Positions 1 to 7,859 of a DNA stretch of 64,000 bases are shown piece after piece. Where the stretch lies: the NCBI RefSeq assembly GCF_018860545.1, contig NZ_JAHKPN010000046.1:47836-111835 (forward strand), in the 5' to 3' direction. The stretch's first letter is position 1, and every line of letters begins with the position of its first letter. The stretch is from Winogradskyella psychrotolerans. GTDB taxonomy: Bacteria > Bacteroidota > Bacteroidia > Flavobacteriales > Flavobacteriaceae. Both the position numbers and the translations under genes were made by a program. Under the pieces are notes generated by a model. The model did not search any database, was not told the origin of the DNA, and worked only from the letters and a program-made list of their open reading frames with translations.

Positions 1-954
1 CGCAGCCATTTCCGCTAACTTTGTTTTTATGGCACCAAAGTCGGCAATAGGGGTTTTAAATTGTTTACGCTCCGTAGCATAATTTACAGCTGTCGTTAAA
101 ATTCTTCGTTGCGAATCTAAACAAGCAGCAGCTAGTTTTATACGACCAACATTTAAGGCATTCATGGCTATTTTAAAGCCTTCACCACGGCCAGCTAACA
201 TATTTTCAACAGGGACAACCGTGTCATTAAAAAATACCTGACGTGTAGAAGACGCACGAATACCTAATTTATGCTCTTCCTCACCTAGCGTGATGCCATT
301 CGGGTTTTCACCATCGTACTCAACAATGAAGCCTGTAATATTTTTGTCATCTTCAATACGCGCAAACACAATCATCAAACTACAAAAACCTGCATTTGAA
401 ATCCACATTTTTTGACCGTTGATTTTATATGATTTACCATCCTCAGAAAGTTGAGCCGTAGTTTTACCAGAATTAGCATCCGATCCCGCACCTGGTTCTG
501 TTAAACAATAGGCACCAAACCACTCACCAGTAGCTAATTTAGGAACGTATTTTTGCTTTTGTTCTTCTGTACCATACAGCGTAATGGGCATCGTACCAAT
601 TCCGGTGTGAGCACCAAACGCTGTACTAAATGATCCTGTACCAGAAGAAATATAATCACAAGTTAATACGGTTGAAACGAAGCCCATTCCTAAACCTTCA
701 TAAGCTTCTGGAACTGCGACGCCTAAAAATCCCATTTCACCAGCTTTACGCATCACCTCTTCGGTTAACGCATAATCTTTAGCTTCAAAACGTGCTTTAT
801 GAGCAATAATTTCACGTTCGTTGAATTCCATTACGGATTCTTTCATCATGTTTTGCTCTTCTGAAAAATCTTCAGGAGTGAAAATGTCTTGGCTATCTGT
901 TTCCTTTACCAGGAATTGTCCGCCTCTTAATAAATCTTTTTCTTCTGTTGCCAT
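1..954 (-). CDS. fadE: Acyl-CoA dehydrogenase, FadE-like (3' part outside window)
   Basis: This gene is cut by the window edge; about 318 N-terminal residues are visible, starting at the ATG whose complement is 952-954. The family makes the 2,3-double bond in acyl-CoA with FAD, the first step of beta-oxidation. Visible signatures are the dehydrogenase segment LTEPGAGSDANSG followed by the FAD/substrate segment KMWISNAGFCSLMIVFARI and a YATERKQFKTPI segment. The N-terminal extension (MATEEKDLLRGGQFLV) resembles the roughly 600-residue FadE of the fadNAE type. It is the last visible gene of the minus-strand operon that runs marR, fadN, fadA, fadE. The missing part would hold the C-terminal helical domain, so the catalytic base cannot be checked here. 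Confidence 0.93.
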   Translation of the reverse strand, partial: MATEEKDLLRGGQFLVKETDSQDIFTPEDFSEEQNMMKESVMEFNEREIIAHKARFEAKDYALTEEVMRKAGEMGFLGVAVPEAYEGLGMGFVSTVLTCDYISSGTGSFSTAFGAHTGIGTMPITLYGTEEQKQKYVPKLATGEWFGAYCLTEPGAGSDANSGKTTAQLSEDGKSYKINGQKMWISNAGFCSLMIVFARIEDDKNITGFIVEYDGENPNGITLGEEEHKLGIRASSTRQVFFNDTVVPVENMLAGRGEGFKIAMNALNVGRIKLAAACLDSQRRILTTAVNYATERKQFKTPIADFGAIKTKLAEMAA

Positions 955-997
955 GTTGTTTTTTAGTTTAAAGAAGATAGAAAAGAGAGAATAGACT

Positions 998-1326
998 CTA
1001 ACCGAGACTATTTTGAAATCCCATTGTCATTCTTTGGAATTCTTCTGATTTATCTTCAAGTATTTTTAATGTTTCGTTGTTTATATATTGTCTATGTTTT
1101 GCTACTAATATTTGTGTGCCCAATTCGAAAGAAGAGCCTAAAGCAATGTCCAGAAAATGTCTAAATGACTTATCTGTTCTTGAAGAGCCTTCCGCAATAT
1201 TACTTGGCATTGAAACTGAACATCTACTTATTTGTGAACTAACAAATCTGAAATATCATTTGTAATCTCTAAACTGAGTTTCCAAATTTTTAAATTCTTA
1301 TAATTATGTCTTAGCCTAGCACACAT
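998..1326 (-). pseudogene. Broken four-helix-bundle protein (23S rRNA intervening-sequence protein family)
   Basis: Two pieces of one gene lie in different frames on the minus strand. The 5' piece (1326-1228) reads MCARLRHNYKNLKIWKLSL, then EITNDISDLLVHK and a stop. The 3' piece (from about 1240 down to 998) reads SRCSVSMPSNIAEGSSRTDK and then a normal family C-terminus. Intact members have about 10-13 residues between the LL.HK helix and the RxSVSxPSNIAEG motif. Here these are missing and the frame changes, so a small deletion inactivated the gene. Function in this family is unknown; members occur as cargo in 23S rRNA insertions and as free genes. It sits between fadA and fadE and is probably a passenger. 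Confidence 0.75.
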
Positions 1327-1358
1327 GAGTCTTTTTTCTATTCTCTTTTATCTTCTTT

Positions 1359-2552
1359 CTACGAAAGGAACTCAAATATCCCACAAGCCCCTTGACCAGT
1401 ACCAACACACATAGTAACTGCTCCATACTTACCTTTCATGTCTTGCTTACGCATTTCGTCAAATAATTGTACAGATAGTTTTGCTCCTGTACATCCTAAT
1501 GGATGACCAAGTGCAATGGCTCCACCATTGACGTTAATAATATCTGGATTAAGGTTTAATTCTCTAATGACAGCTAAAGATTGCGAAGCAAAGGCTTCAT
1601 TTAATTCAATTAACGCTAAATCGTCTTGTTTTAAACCGGCTTGTTTTAAGGCTTTTGGAATTGCTTTAACCGGTCCGATTCCCATGATACGCGGTTCCAC
1701 ACCTGCAGCAGCATAGTTGACCATTCTTGCGATTGGTTCTAAGCCTAATTCTTTTACCATGTCTTCACTCATGACCATAACAAAAGCAGCACCATCACTC
1801 ATTTGTGACGAGTTACCCGCCGTAACACTTCCACCAGCTGCAAATACGGCTCTAAGTTTTGCTAAAGCTTCTTTACTGGTTCCTGCACGAGGTCCTTCAT
1901 CTTTAGTTACGGTGTATGATTTTGTTGCTTTTTTACCGTTAGCATCAATATAAGTTTGTTCAACTTCAATTGGTACTATTTGATCTTGAAAACGATCTTC
2001 GGCTTGCGCTCTTAAGGCTTTCATATGTGAATTGTAGGCAAACTCATCTTGATCTTCACGAGATACATTGAATTGTTTTGCAACAGCTTCTGCTGTATTT
2101 CCCATACCCCAATAATAATCTTCGTGACCTGCTTTTACAATGGCGTCATAATTTAATTCTGGTTTAAATCCAGTCATTGGAACGCTACTCATGCTTTCTG
2201 CTCCACCAGCAATAATACAATCTGCCATTCCGGCTTGTATTTTAGCCGTGGCCATGCCAATGGTTTCGACTCCAGAAGAGCAAAAACGATTAACGGTTAC
2301 TCCAGGAACATCGACAATATCTAATCCCATTAAAGAGATTAAACGTGCCATATTTAATCCTTGTGAACCTTCAGGCATAGCGTTACCAACAATCACATCG
2401 TCAATACGCTTTGGGTCTAAATTAGGCAATTCCTTCATCATATATTTGATGGTTTCTGCTGCCAATTCATCTGTTCTTTTAAAACGGAACACGCCTTTTG
2501 GTGCTTTACCAACTGCGGTTCTGTATGCTTTTACTATATATGCTGTTTTCAT
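1359..2552 (-). CDS. fadA: Acetyl-CoA acyltransferase (thiolase)
   Basis: Cytoplasmic thiolase of 397 residues that cleaves 3-ketoacyl-CoA with CoA in the last step of beta-oxidation. The nucleophile is C91 in NRFCSSGVETI, the second catalytic pair is H350 in ALGHPLGCTGAK and C382 in MCVGTGQGACG; all three are present and the length is normal for the family. It lies between the FadN-type gene upstream (78-bp gap rich in TTAGAT repeats) and the acyl-CoA dehydrogenase downstream, the same order as Bacillus fadNAE. The close partnership with the hydratase/dehydrogenase points to fatty-acid breakdown rather than biosynthetic acetoacetyl-CoA formation. Confidence 0.95.
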   Translation of the reverse strand: MKTAYIVKAYRTAVGKAPKGVFRFKRTDELAAETIKYMMKELPNLDPKRIDDVIVGNAMPEGSQGLNMARLISLMGLDIVDVPGVTVNRFCSSGVETIGMATAKIQAGMADCIIAGGAESMSSVPMTGFKPELNYDAIVKAGHEDYYWGMGNTAEAVAKQFNVSREDQDEFAYNSHMKALRAQAEDRFQDQIVPIEVEQTYIDANGKKATKSYTVTKDEGPRAGTSKEALAKLRAVFAAGGSVTAGNSSQMSDGAAFVMVMSEDMVKELGLEPIARMVNYAAAGVEPRIMGIGPVKAIPKALKQAGLKQDDLALIELNEAFASQSLAVIRELNLNPDIINVNGGAIALGHPLGCTGAKLSVQLFDEMRKQDMKGKYGAVTMCVGTGQGACGIFEFLS

Positions 2553-2630
2553 AATTTTAGATTTTTAGATAATTAGATTTTTGAATATTTTAGATTTCTA
2601 AGCGTCTAGAAATCTGAGAATCTAAGTTGT
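2553..2630 (-). repeat. AT-rich TTAGAT repeats with a hairpin between fadN and fadA
   Basis: The gap holds repeated TTTTAGAT/TTAGATTTTT units and a perfect 9-bp stem: AGATTTCTA at 2592-2600 and TAGAAATCT at 2607-2615 around a 6-nt loop. There is no T-tract typical of a terminator on the minus strand. It may stabilise or process the mRNA, or may be neutral simple-sequence DNA. Confidence 0.5.
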
Positions 2631-5039
2631 CTAATTTCTTAACGGTTTCCCTTTAGTTAACATGTGTTGAATACGTTCCAATGTTTTACGTTCTGTACAA
2701 AGTGAAAGGAAAGCTTCACGTTCTAAATCCAATAAATATTGTTCCGTTACTTTGGTTGGTTCCGATAAATCCCCACCAGCCATAACGTATGCTAGTTTAT
2801 TGGCGATTTTCATATCGTGCTCAGAAATGTAATTCGAGTCTTCCATAGAATCTGTTCCTACCATAAACATTCCTAATGCTTGTTTACCAAGAACTAAAAC
2901 ATCATTTCGTTTCACCGGTTGTGTATAACCAGAATTAGCCATTAACATAGCGTGTTGTTTTGCAACGGCAATTTGACGGTCTTTGTTCACCACAACAACA
3001 TCTTTGCCTTTTTGAAGTAATCCTAAATCGAAAGCTTCATAAGCAGATGTCGAAACTTTTGCCATACCAATGGTTAAGAAATATTCTTGTAAAATATTTA
3101 ATTGTACATCGCCTTTATGGAAAAGGTCTTGGGCTCTTAAAGCCATTTCTTTAGAACCTCCACCACCAGGAATTACACCAACACCAAACTCTACAAGTCC
3201 CATGTACGTTTCTGCTGCTGCAACCACTTTATCAGCGTGAAGTGATAACTCACATCCTCCACCTAAAGCCATGCCATGTGGCGCAGAAATCGTTGGAATA
3301 GAAGAGTAGCGCATGCGCATCATGGTATCTTGGAAATATTTAATAGCCATGTTAAGCTCGTCATATTCTTGTTCTGCAGCCATCATAAAAATCATGCCGA
3401 TGTTTGCACCAACAGAGAAGTTTGCCCCTTGGTTCCCAACAACTAATCCAGCAAAATCTTTTTCTGCTAAATCAATACCTTTATTTATACCTGCAAGAAC
3501 ATCTCCACCAATCGTATTCATTTTAGACTGGAATTCAACATTTAAGATGCCGTCGCCTAGGTCTTCGATAACCACACCTGAGTTTTTAAAGACTTCGTTC
3601 GTTTTGCGAATATTGTCTAAAATGATGAAACTATCTTGACCAGGAATTTTTATTTGTGTTTGAGACGGAATATCATAGAAATACGTTGCGCCTTCTTTTA
3701 CGGTATAAAAAGATGTGCTTCCAGAAGCCAACATGTCGTTAACCCAAGCAGCAGGCTCTAAACCTTCGGCTTTCATTAATTCGATACCTTTTTCTACACC
3801 AATCGCATCCCAAATTTGAAAAGGACCGTGTTCCCACCCAAAACCAGCTTTCATCGCATCGTCAATCTTGTAGAGCTCATCTGAAATTTCTGGAATACGG
3901 TTAGAAACGTAAGCGAATAATGCCGTGAAGCTTTTTCTGTAAAACTCACCAGCCTTATCTTTTCCATTTACTAAGACTTTAAAACGATCCACAACTTTAT
4001 CAATCGTTTTCGTAAGCTCTAAAGTGGCAAATTTTGCTTTTTTAGAAGCTCTGTATTCAAGTGTATTTAAGTCTAATGATAAAATTTCAGAAGAACCATC
4101 TTCTCTTCTCACTTTCTTATAAAAACCTTGTCCGGTTTTACTTCCTAACCATTTATTTTCCATCATGGTGTTGATGAAATCTGGCAATTCAAATAACTCT
4201 AAACGTTCATCTTTAGGGCAGTTTTCTCTAATACCGTTGGCCACGTGAACTAAAGTATCTAAACCTACAACATCTACTGTACGGAAGGTTGCCGATTTTT
4301 GACGACCAATAACAGGACCTGATAATTTATCTACTTCTTCGATAGTTAGATTTAAATCTTTAACCGCATGAAATAAACTTTGAATGCTGAAAATACCAAT
4401 TCGATTTCCTATAAAAGCAGGAGTATCTTTAGCAATTACGGAAGTTTTACCTAAGAATTTCTCTCCATACTCATTTAAGAAATCTAAAACAGCTTGGTCT
4501 GTTTTAGGACCAGGAATGATTTCGAATAATTTTAAGTAACGTGCTGGATTAAAAAAGTGCGTGCCACAGAAATGTTTCTGGAAATCGTCACTACGACCTT
4601 CACTCATAAAGTGAATTGGAATACCAGAAGTATTTGAGGTAATTAATGTACCTGGCTTACGGTATTTCTCAAGTTTTTCAAAAACTTGTTGTTTAATGTC
4701 TAGTCTTTCGACAACAACTTCCATAATCCAATCGACATCAGCAACTTTGGCAATATCGTCTTCTAAGTTTCCTGTAGTGATTCTGCTTGCAAATGCTTGA
4801 CTATAAATTGGTGAAGGTTTAGATTTTAAAGACGCTGTTAAAGCATCATTTACTAATCTGTTTCTTACAACTTTGTCTTCTAAAGTTAAACCTTTAGATT
4901 TCTCTTTGTCGTTAAGTTCTCTAGGTACGATGTCTAATAATAAAACATCAACACCAATATTGGCGAAATGACAAGCGATACCGCTTCCCATAATTCCTGA
5001 TCCAATAATTGCTATTTTTTTAATTCTTCGTTTACTCAT
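2631..5039 (-). CDS. fadN: 3-hydroxyacyl-CoA dehydrogenase / enoyl-CoA hydratase, FadN-type
   Basis: An 802-residue bifunctional beta-oxidation enzyme that hydrates enoyl-CoA and oxidises the 3-hydroxyacyl-CoA. The N-terminus holds the NAD-binding fold (IIGSGIMGSGIACHFA, about residues 9-24), then the 3HCDH C-terminal domains (about 190-430). The crotonase domain follows at about 480-720 (oxyanion segments around APHGMALGGGCELSLHAD and GVGVIPGGGGSKEM). This order, dehydrogenase first, is opposite to E. coli FadB/FadJ and matches Bacillus FadN. It starts 1 nt after the marR stop codon, so the two are surely co-transcribed. Confidence 0.93.
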   Translation of the reverse strand: MSKRRIKKIAIIGSGIMGSGIACHFANIGVDVLLLDIVPRELNDKEKSKGLTLEDKVVRNRLVNDALTASLKSKPSPIYSQAFASRITTGNLEDDIAKVADVDWIMEVVVERLDIKQQVFEKLEKYRKPGTLITSNTSGIPIHFMSEGRSDDFQKHFCGTHFFNPARYLKLFEIIPGPKTDQAVLDFLNEYGEKFLGKTSVIAKDTPAFIGNRIGIFSIQSLFHAVKDLNLTIEEVDKLSGPVIGRQKSATFRTVDVVGLDTLVHVANGIRENCPKDERLELFELPDFINTMMENKWLGSKTGQGFYKKVRREDGSSEILSLDLNTLEYRASKKAKFATLELTKTIDKVVDRFKVLVNGKDKAGEFYRKSFTALFAYVSNRIPEISDELYKIDDAMKAGFGWEHGPFQIWDAIGVEKGIELMKAEGLEPAAWVNDMLASGSTSFYTVKEGATYFYDIPSQTQIKIPGQDSFIILDNIRKTNEVFKNSGVVIEDLGDGILNVEFQSKMNTIGGDVLAGINKGIDLAEKDFAGLVVGNQGANFSVGANIGMIFMMAAEQEYDELNMAIKYFQDTMMRMRYSSIPTISAPHGMALGGGCELSLHADKVVAAAETYMGLVEFGVGVIPGGGGSKEMALRAQDLFHKGDVQLNILQEYFLTIGMAKVSTSAYEAFDLGLLQKGKDVVVVNKDRQIAVAKQHAMLMANSGYTQPVKRNDVLVLGKQALGMFMVGTDSMEDSNYISEHDMKIANKLAYVMAGGDLSEPTKVTEQYLLDLEREAFLSLCTERKTLERIQHMLTKGKPLRN

Positions 5040-5040
5040 C

Positions 5041-5496
5041 TTATTTTAAAATGTGTTCTTTTTTATTGTAAATCTGTTTATTTGAAATCATATTATTTAT
5101 GACTTCGGCAACTTTGTAAAAGTTATTTAGTTCTTCTGTAGAGATATTATTTTTTATAGTTTCATCAAAGGTTAAAACCTTCTCCTTTGATAAAGCTCTT
5201 TTTTTTCGACCAAAATCCGTTAAAAAAATTAGAACGCCACGACCATCTTCAGGATTTGGCTTACGTTCTATGAGGCCTTTGGCTTCCATTGTTTTTAAAG
5301 TCCTAGATAGACTTGTCGCTTCCATTCCCATTTTTGGACCTAATGATGTTGAAGGAGTTCCTTTTTCTGGATCAATACTTAATAATGCAAATCCAGTGGC
5401 CATTGTTGTCCCAAATTCAGACGCCTCTTCATTGTACATTTTGTTGACCGCTAACCATGTGGTTCTAAGGACGTAGTCGATGGTTTTATCTTTCAT
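5041..5496 (-). CDS. MarR-family transcriptional regulator of the beta-oxidation operon
   Basis: Winged-helix MarR protein of 151 residues. The recognition region is about residues 45-90 (TSLGPKMGMEATSLSRTLKTM, wing ERKPNPEDGRGVLIFLT). It is the first gene of the operon and is followed after 1 nt by fadN, so it most likely controls its own operon in response to acyl-CoA. A near-perfect palindrome, TACTATGCGTGCATAATA at 5530-5547, lies just upstream of the -7 element TATATTTG (minus strand, 5521-5514), as expected for a repressor site. The ligand is inferred from gene context only. Confidence 0.88.
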   Translation of the reverse strand: MKDKTIDYVLRTTWLAVNKMYNEEASEFGTTMATGFALLSIDPEKGTPSTSLGPKMGMEATSLSRTLKTMEAKGLIERKPNPEDGRGVLIFLTDFGRKKRALSKEKVLTFDETIKNNISTEELNNFYKVAEVINNMISNKQIYNKKEHILK

Positions 5497-5513
5497 GTAT
5501 TACATTTGAGTAC

Positions 5514-5547
5514 CAAATATAATGAAAAATACTATGCGTGCATAATA
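5514..5547 (-). promoter_or_regulatory. marR-fad promoter -7 element with palindromic operator
   Basis: On the minus strand TATATTTG (5521-5514) fits the Bacteroidota -7 consensus TAnnTTTG and lies 17 nt before the marR ATG. Immediately upstream, TACTATGCGTGCATAATA (5530-5547) is an 18-bp palindrome with one mismatched pair (core ATGC-GT-GCAT). The place between -33 and -7 suits MarR repression. I found no clear -33 TTG. The link to this MarR protein is inference. Confidence 0.6.
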
Positions 5548-5748
5548 AATATTTAAAAATTTTATTTCGGTTATGTTAAATTTAATGTTGTTATTCTGAA
5601 ATAAATAAGTTTTAAAGACTTCTTTTTTGAGAATATGATAATAATTAAAGAAACTTATAATAGGAAGAATACTAGTTAACAACGTATAGCATGACTACTC
5701 TGAATCGTGAATAATATCATGTCGTCATTTTTATAAACTAAGCAATAA

Positions 5749-5787
5749 AAACAAACAGATACACTCTAGTATGGTAACTGTTTGTTT
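5749..5787 (-). terminator. Rho-independent-like terminator of the acyl-CoA synthetase gene
   Basis: A 10-bp stem, AAACAAACAG (5749-5758) with CTGTTTGTTT (5778-5787), encloses a 19-nt loop and is followed on the minus strand by a T-rich run. It lies 26 bp after the stop at 5813. The remainder of the 5497-5812 gap, apart from the marR operator, shows no further gene; the short open frame at 5500-5682 lacks any protein signature. Confidence 0.55.
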
Positions 5788-5812
5788 AAGGATTTATTAA
5801 TTGCAAGTTATC

Positions 5813-7585
5813 TTAAGTTCTATAGATTTTATCATACAGATCTTGGTATATACCGATTATAATAGCACGTTTCATTTTTAAAGTGGGAGTAAGTTGACCA
5901 CCCTCTATAGACCAAATATCAGGAGTGAGTTCAAAACGTTTGATTTGTTCCCATTTGCCAAAATGCTTATTATATTTGTCAACTTCTTGTTGAATACGTT
6001 TAATCACAATTTCTGAGCTAGCAATTTCGGCATTCGTTTTACCGACGTTATTATTTTTCAGGTCAATCCAATCACGTATAAAATCAAAGTTTGGTTGTAT
6101 TAAAGCGGCTGGCATTTTTTCACCTTCACCCACAACCATAATCTGTTCGATGAAAAGCGATTGTTTCATATCATTTTCTAAAAGTGGTGGAATAACGTAT
6201 TTACCACCAGAGGTCTTGAACATTTCCTTTTTACGACCAGTAATTTTTAAGAACCCATCCGCATCTATTTCCCCTTTGTCTCCAGTGTGAAAATAGTCTC
6301 CTGACATAACTTCAGCTGTTTTCTCAGGGTCTTTATAATAGCCTAACATGACATTAGGTCCTTTAATTAAAAGTTCTCCATCCTCGGCGATTTTAACCTC
6401 TACATTATCTATAGGTTTACCAACAGTACCCACTCTGTACATATGGTCTCGATATAAACCAACAGCGACTACAGGTGATGTTTCTGTTAAGCCATACCCT
6501 TCCATAACTCTCATTTTAGCAGCTCCAAATATTCTTGCTAAACGAGGTTGTAGTGCGGCACTTCCAGAAACCATAGTTCTTAACTCACCACCAAGCGCGT
6601 CTCTCCATTTGCTAAAAATAAGTTTATTAGCAATTTTCAACTGCAACTCATACCAAGGTCCATTGGCACCATAAGGTTCCCAGCGTTCTCCTAAGCTTAC
6701 TGCCCAAAAGAATAACACCTTCTTAATACCAGATAATTCATCTCCTTTAAGCATTATTTTGTCGAAAACTTTTTCGAGTAATCGTGGCACAACACTCATT
6801 AAATTGGGATTAATCTCTTTGGCATTATCCCCAATTTTGTCTATACCTTCTGCAAAGTAAATGGACATTCCAGCATATTGATATACATATATTAAAACAC
6901 GTTCAAAAACGTGACAAATAGGTAAGAAGCTTAATATTCTATTTTCACCTGGTACAATCGGTACTCTTGGCGAACTATCTAACGCGTTGCTTGTGATATT
7001 CCAATGCGAAAGCATAACACCTTTCGGTTTTCCTGTGGTACCAGAGGTGTAAATTATAGTCGCTAAATCTGTAGATTTTACAGCATCTTTTCTTAATTCT
7101 ACTTCAGGTTGATTACTGTCGTCTTTACCAAGTTCTAATAACTCGGAATAATGTTTGCAGCCTTCGATATGATTAAAAGAATAGACTTCCTTTATTTTCG
7201 TATTCGCTTGTACTTGTTTCACTTTATCAAATACCTCATTATCGGAGACAAAACAGTAAATAGACTCACTATGATTTAAAACGTATTCATAATCTTCGGC
7301 AGAAATCGTTGGATATATAGGGATATTTTGTGCTCCTAGTTGAAGAATTCCAATATCCATAATATTCCATTCCGTCCGATTGGTAGATGATATCACTGCA
7401 ATTTTATCGTCTTTCTGCACACCTAAACGCAATAACGCCCTACTCATTGCATTCGATTTATCTATATACTCTTGGGTAGATATTGACTCCCATTTGCCAT
7501 TGTATTTGGTAACGAGTGCATTAGGGTTTGGTTTGTGTTGTAATTGGTAATATGGGAAATCAAAAAGTCTTGTTACTTGGGTCAT
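5813..7585 (-). CDS. Long-chain acyl-CoA synthetase (AMP-forming)
   Basis: A 590-residue ANL-superfamily ligase that activates free fatty acids with ATP and CoA, supplying the beta-oxidation operon next to it. The P-loop-like A3 motif is TIIYTSGTTGKPKGVMLSH (about residues 173-191), the A5 motif is EGYGLTETSP, and the A7/A8 region reads GDYFHTGDKGEIDADGFLKI-TGRKKEMFKTSGGKYV. This is the long eukaryotic-like FadD15/FAA type (around 590-600 residues) common in Bacteroidota rather than the shorter E. coli FadD type. It is transcribed separately, with its own terminator and a 316-bp gap before marR. Confidence 0.92.
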   Translation of the reverse strand: MTQVTRLFDFPYYQLQHKPNPNALVTKYNGKWESISTQEYIDKSNAMSRALLRLGVQKDDKIAVISSTNRTEWNIMDIGILQLGAQNIPIYPTISAEDYEYVLNHSESIYCFVSDNEVFDKVKQVQANTKIKEVYSFNHIEGCKHYSELLELGKDDSNQPEVELRKDAVKSTDLATIIYTSGTTGKPKGVMLSHWNITSNALDSSPRVPIVPGENRILSFLPICHVFERVLIYVYQYAGMSIYFAEGIDKIGDNAKEINPNLMSVVPRLLEKVFDKIMLKGDELSGIKKVLFFWAVSLGERWEPYGANGPWYELQLKIANKLIFSKWRDALGGELRTMVSGSAALQPRLARIFGAAKMRVMEGYGLTETSPVVAVGLYRDHMYRVGTVGKPIDNVEVKIAEDGELLIKGPNVMLGYYKDPEKTAEVMSGDYFHTGDKGEIDADGFLKITGRKKEMFKTSGGKYVIPPLLENDMKQSLFIEQIMVVGEGEKMPAALIQPNFDFIRDWIDLKNNNVGKTNAEIASSEIVIKRIQQEVDKYNKHFGKWEQIKRFELTPDIWSIEGGQLTPTLKMKRAIIIGIYQDLYDKIYRT

Positions 7586-7785
7586 GTCAATTGGCGCTTA
7601 TTTAATATAGAGATATTACGAAAATATAAAAATTAAAGTTATAAAATATAAAATTAATATTGTTGATGTAAATTAATTGATAATATGCTAATTTGTTGTT
7701 GTTTTCTGCAAAATTTAATATTGGTTTGGTGAATTCAATAATTATGGAGTTATTTTTTTGTTAAAGCTGTAATTATTTTTATATA

Positions 7786-7813
7786 TTTGGTTAACCAGTT
7801 TGGTTAACCAATT
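7786..7813 (+). promoter_or_regulatory. Double GGTTAACC palindrome upstream of the alginate lyase gene
   Basis: Two identical TTTGGTTAACCA units start at 7786 and 7799 (13 bp apart). Each has a perfect GGTTAACC core, and the pair together also forms a larger inverted repeat around GTT at 7798-7800. TTGGTnnACCAA is the site type of FCD/GntR regulators such as ExuR/UxuR, which sense uronates. It lies 47 bp before the PL6 start codon. No GntR gene is in the window, so the regulator would act in trans. Confidence 0.65.
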
Positions 7814-7859
7814 ATAAAGTGTTGAAATTAATACCAATAACTAAATAAATTAATCAATT

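Noticed and set aside
5500..5682. 60-codon minus-strand frame in the marR-acyl-CoA synthetase gap
   Set aside because: It is AT-rich, has no protein signature, and overlaps the operator and promoter of marR.
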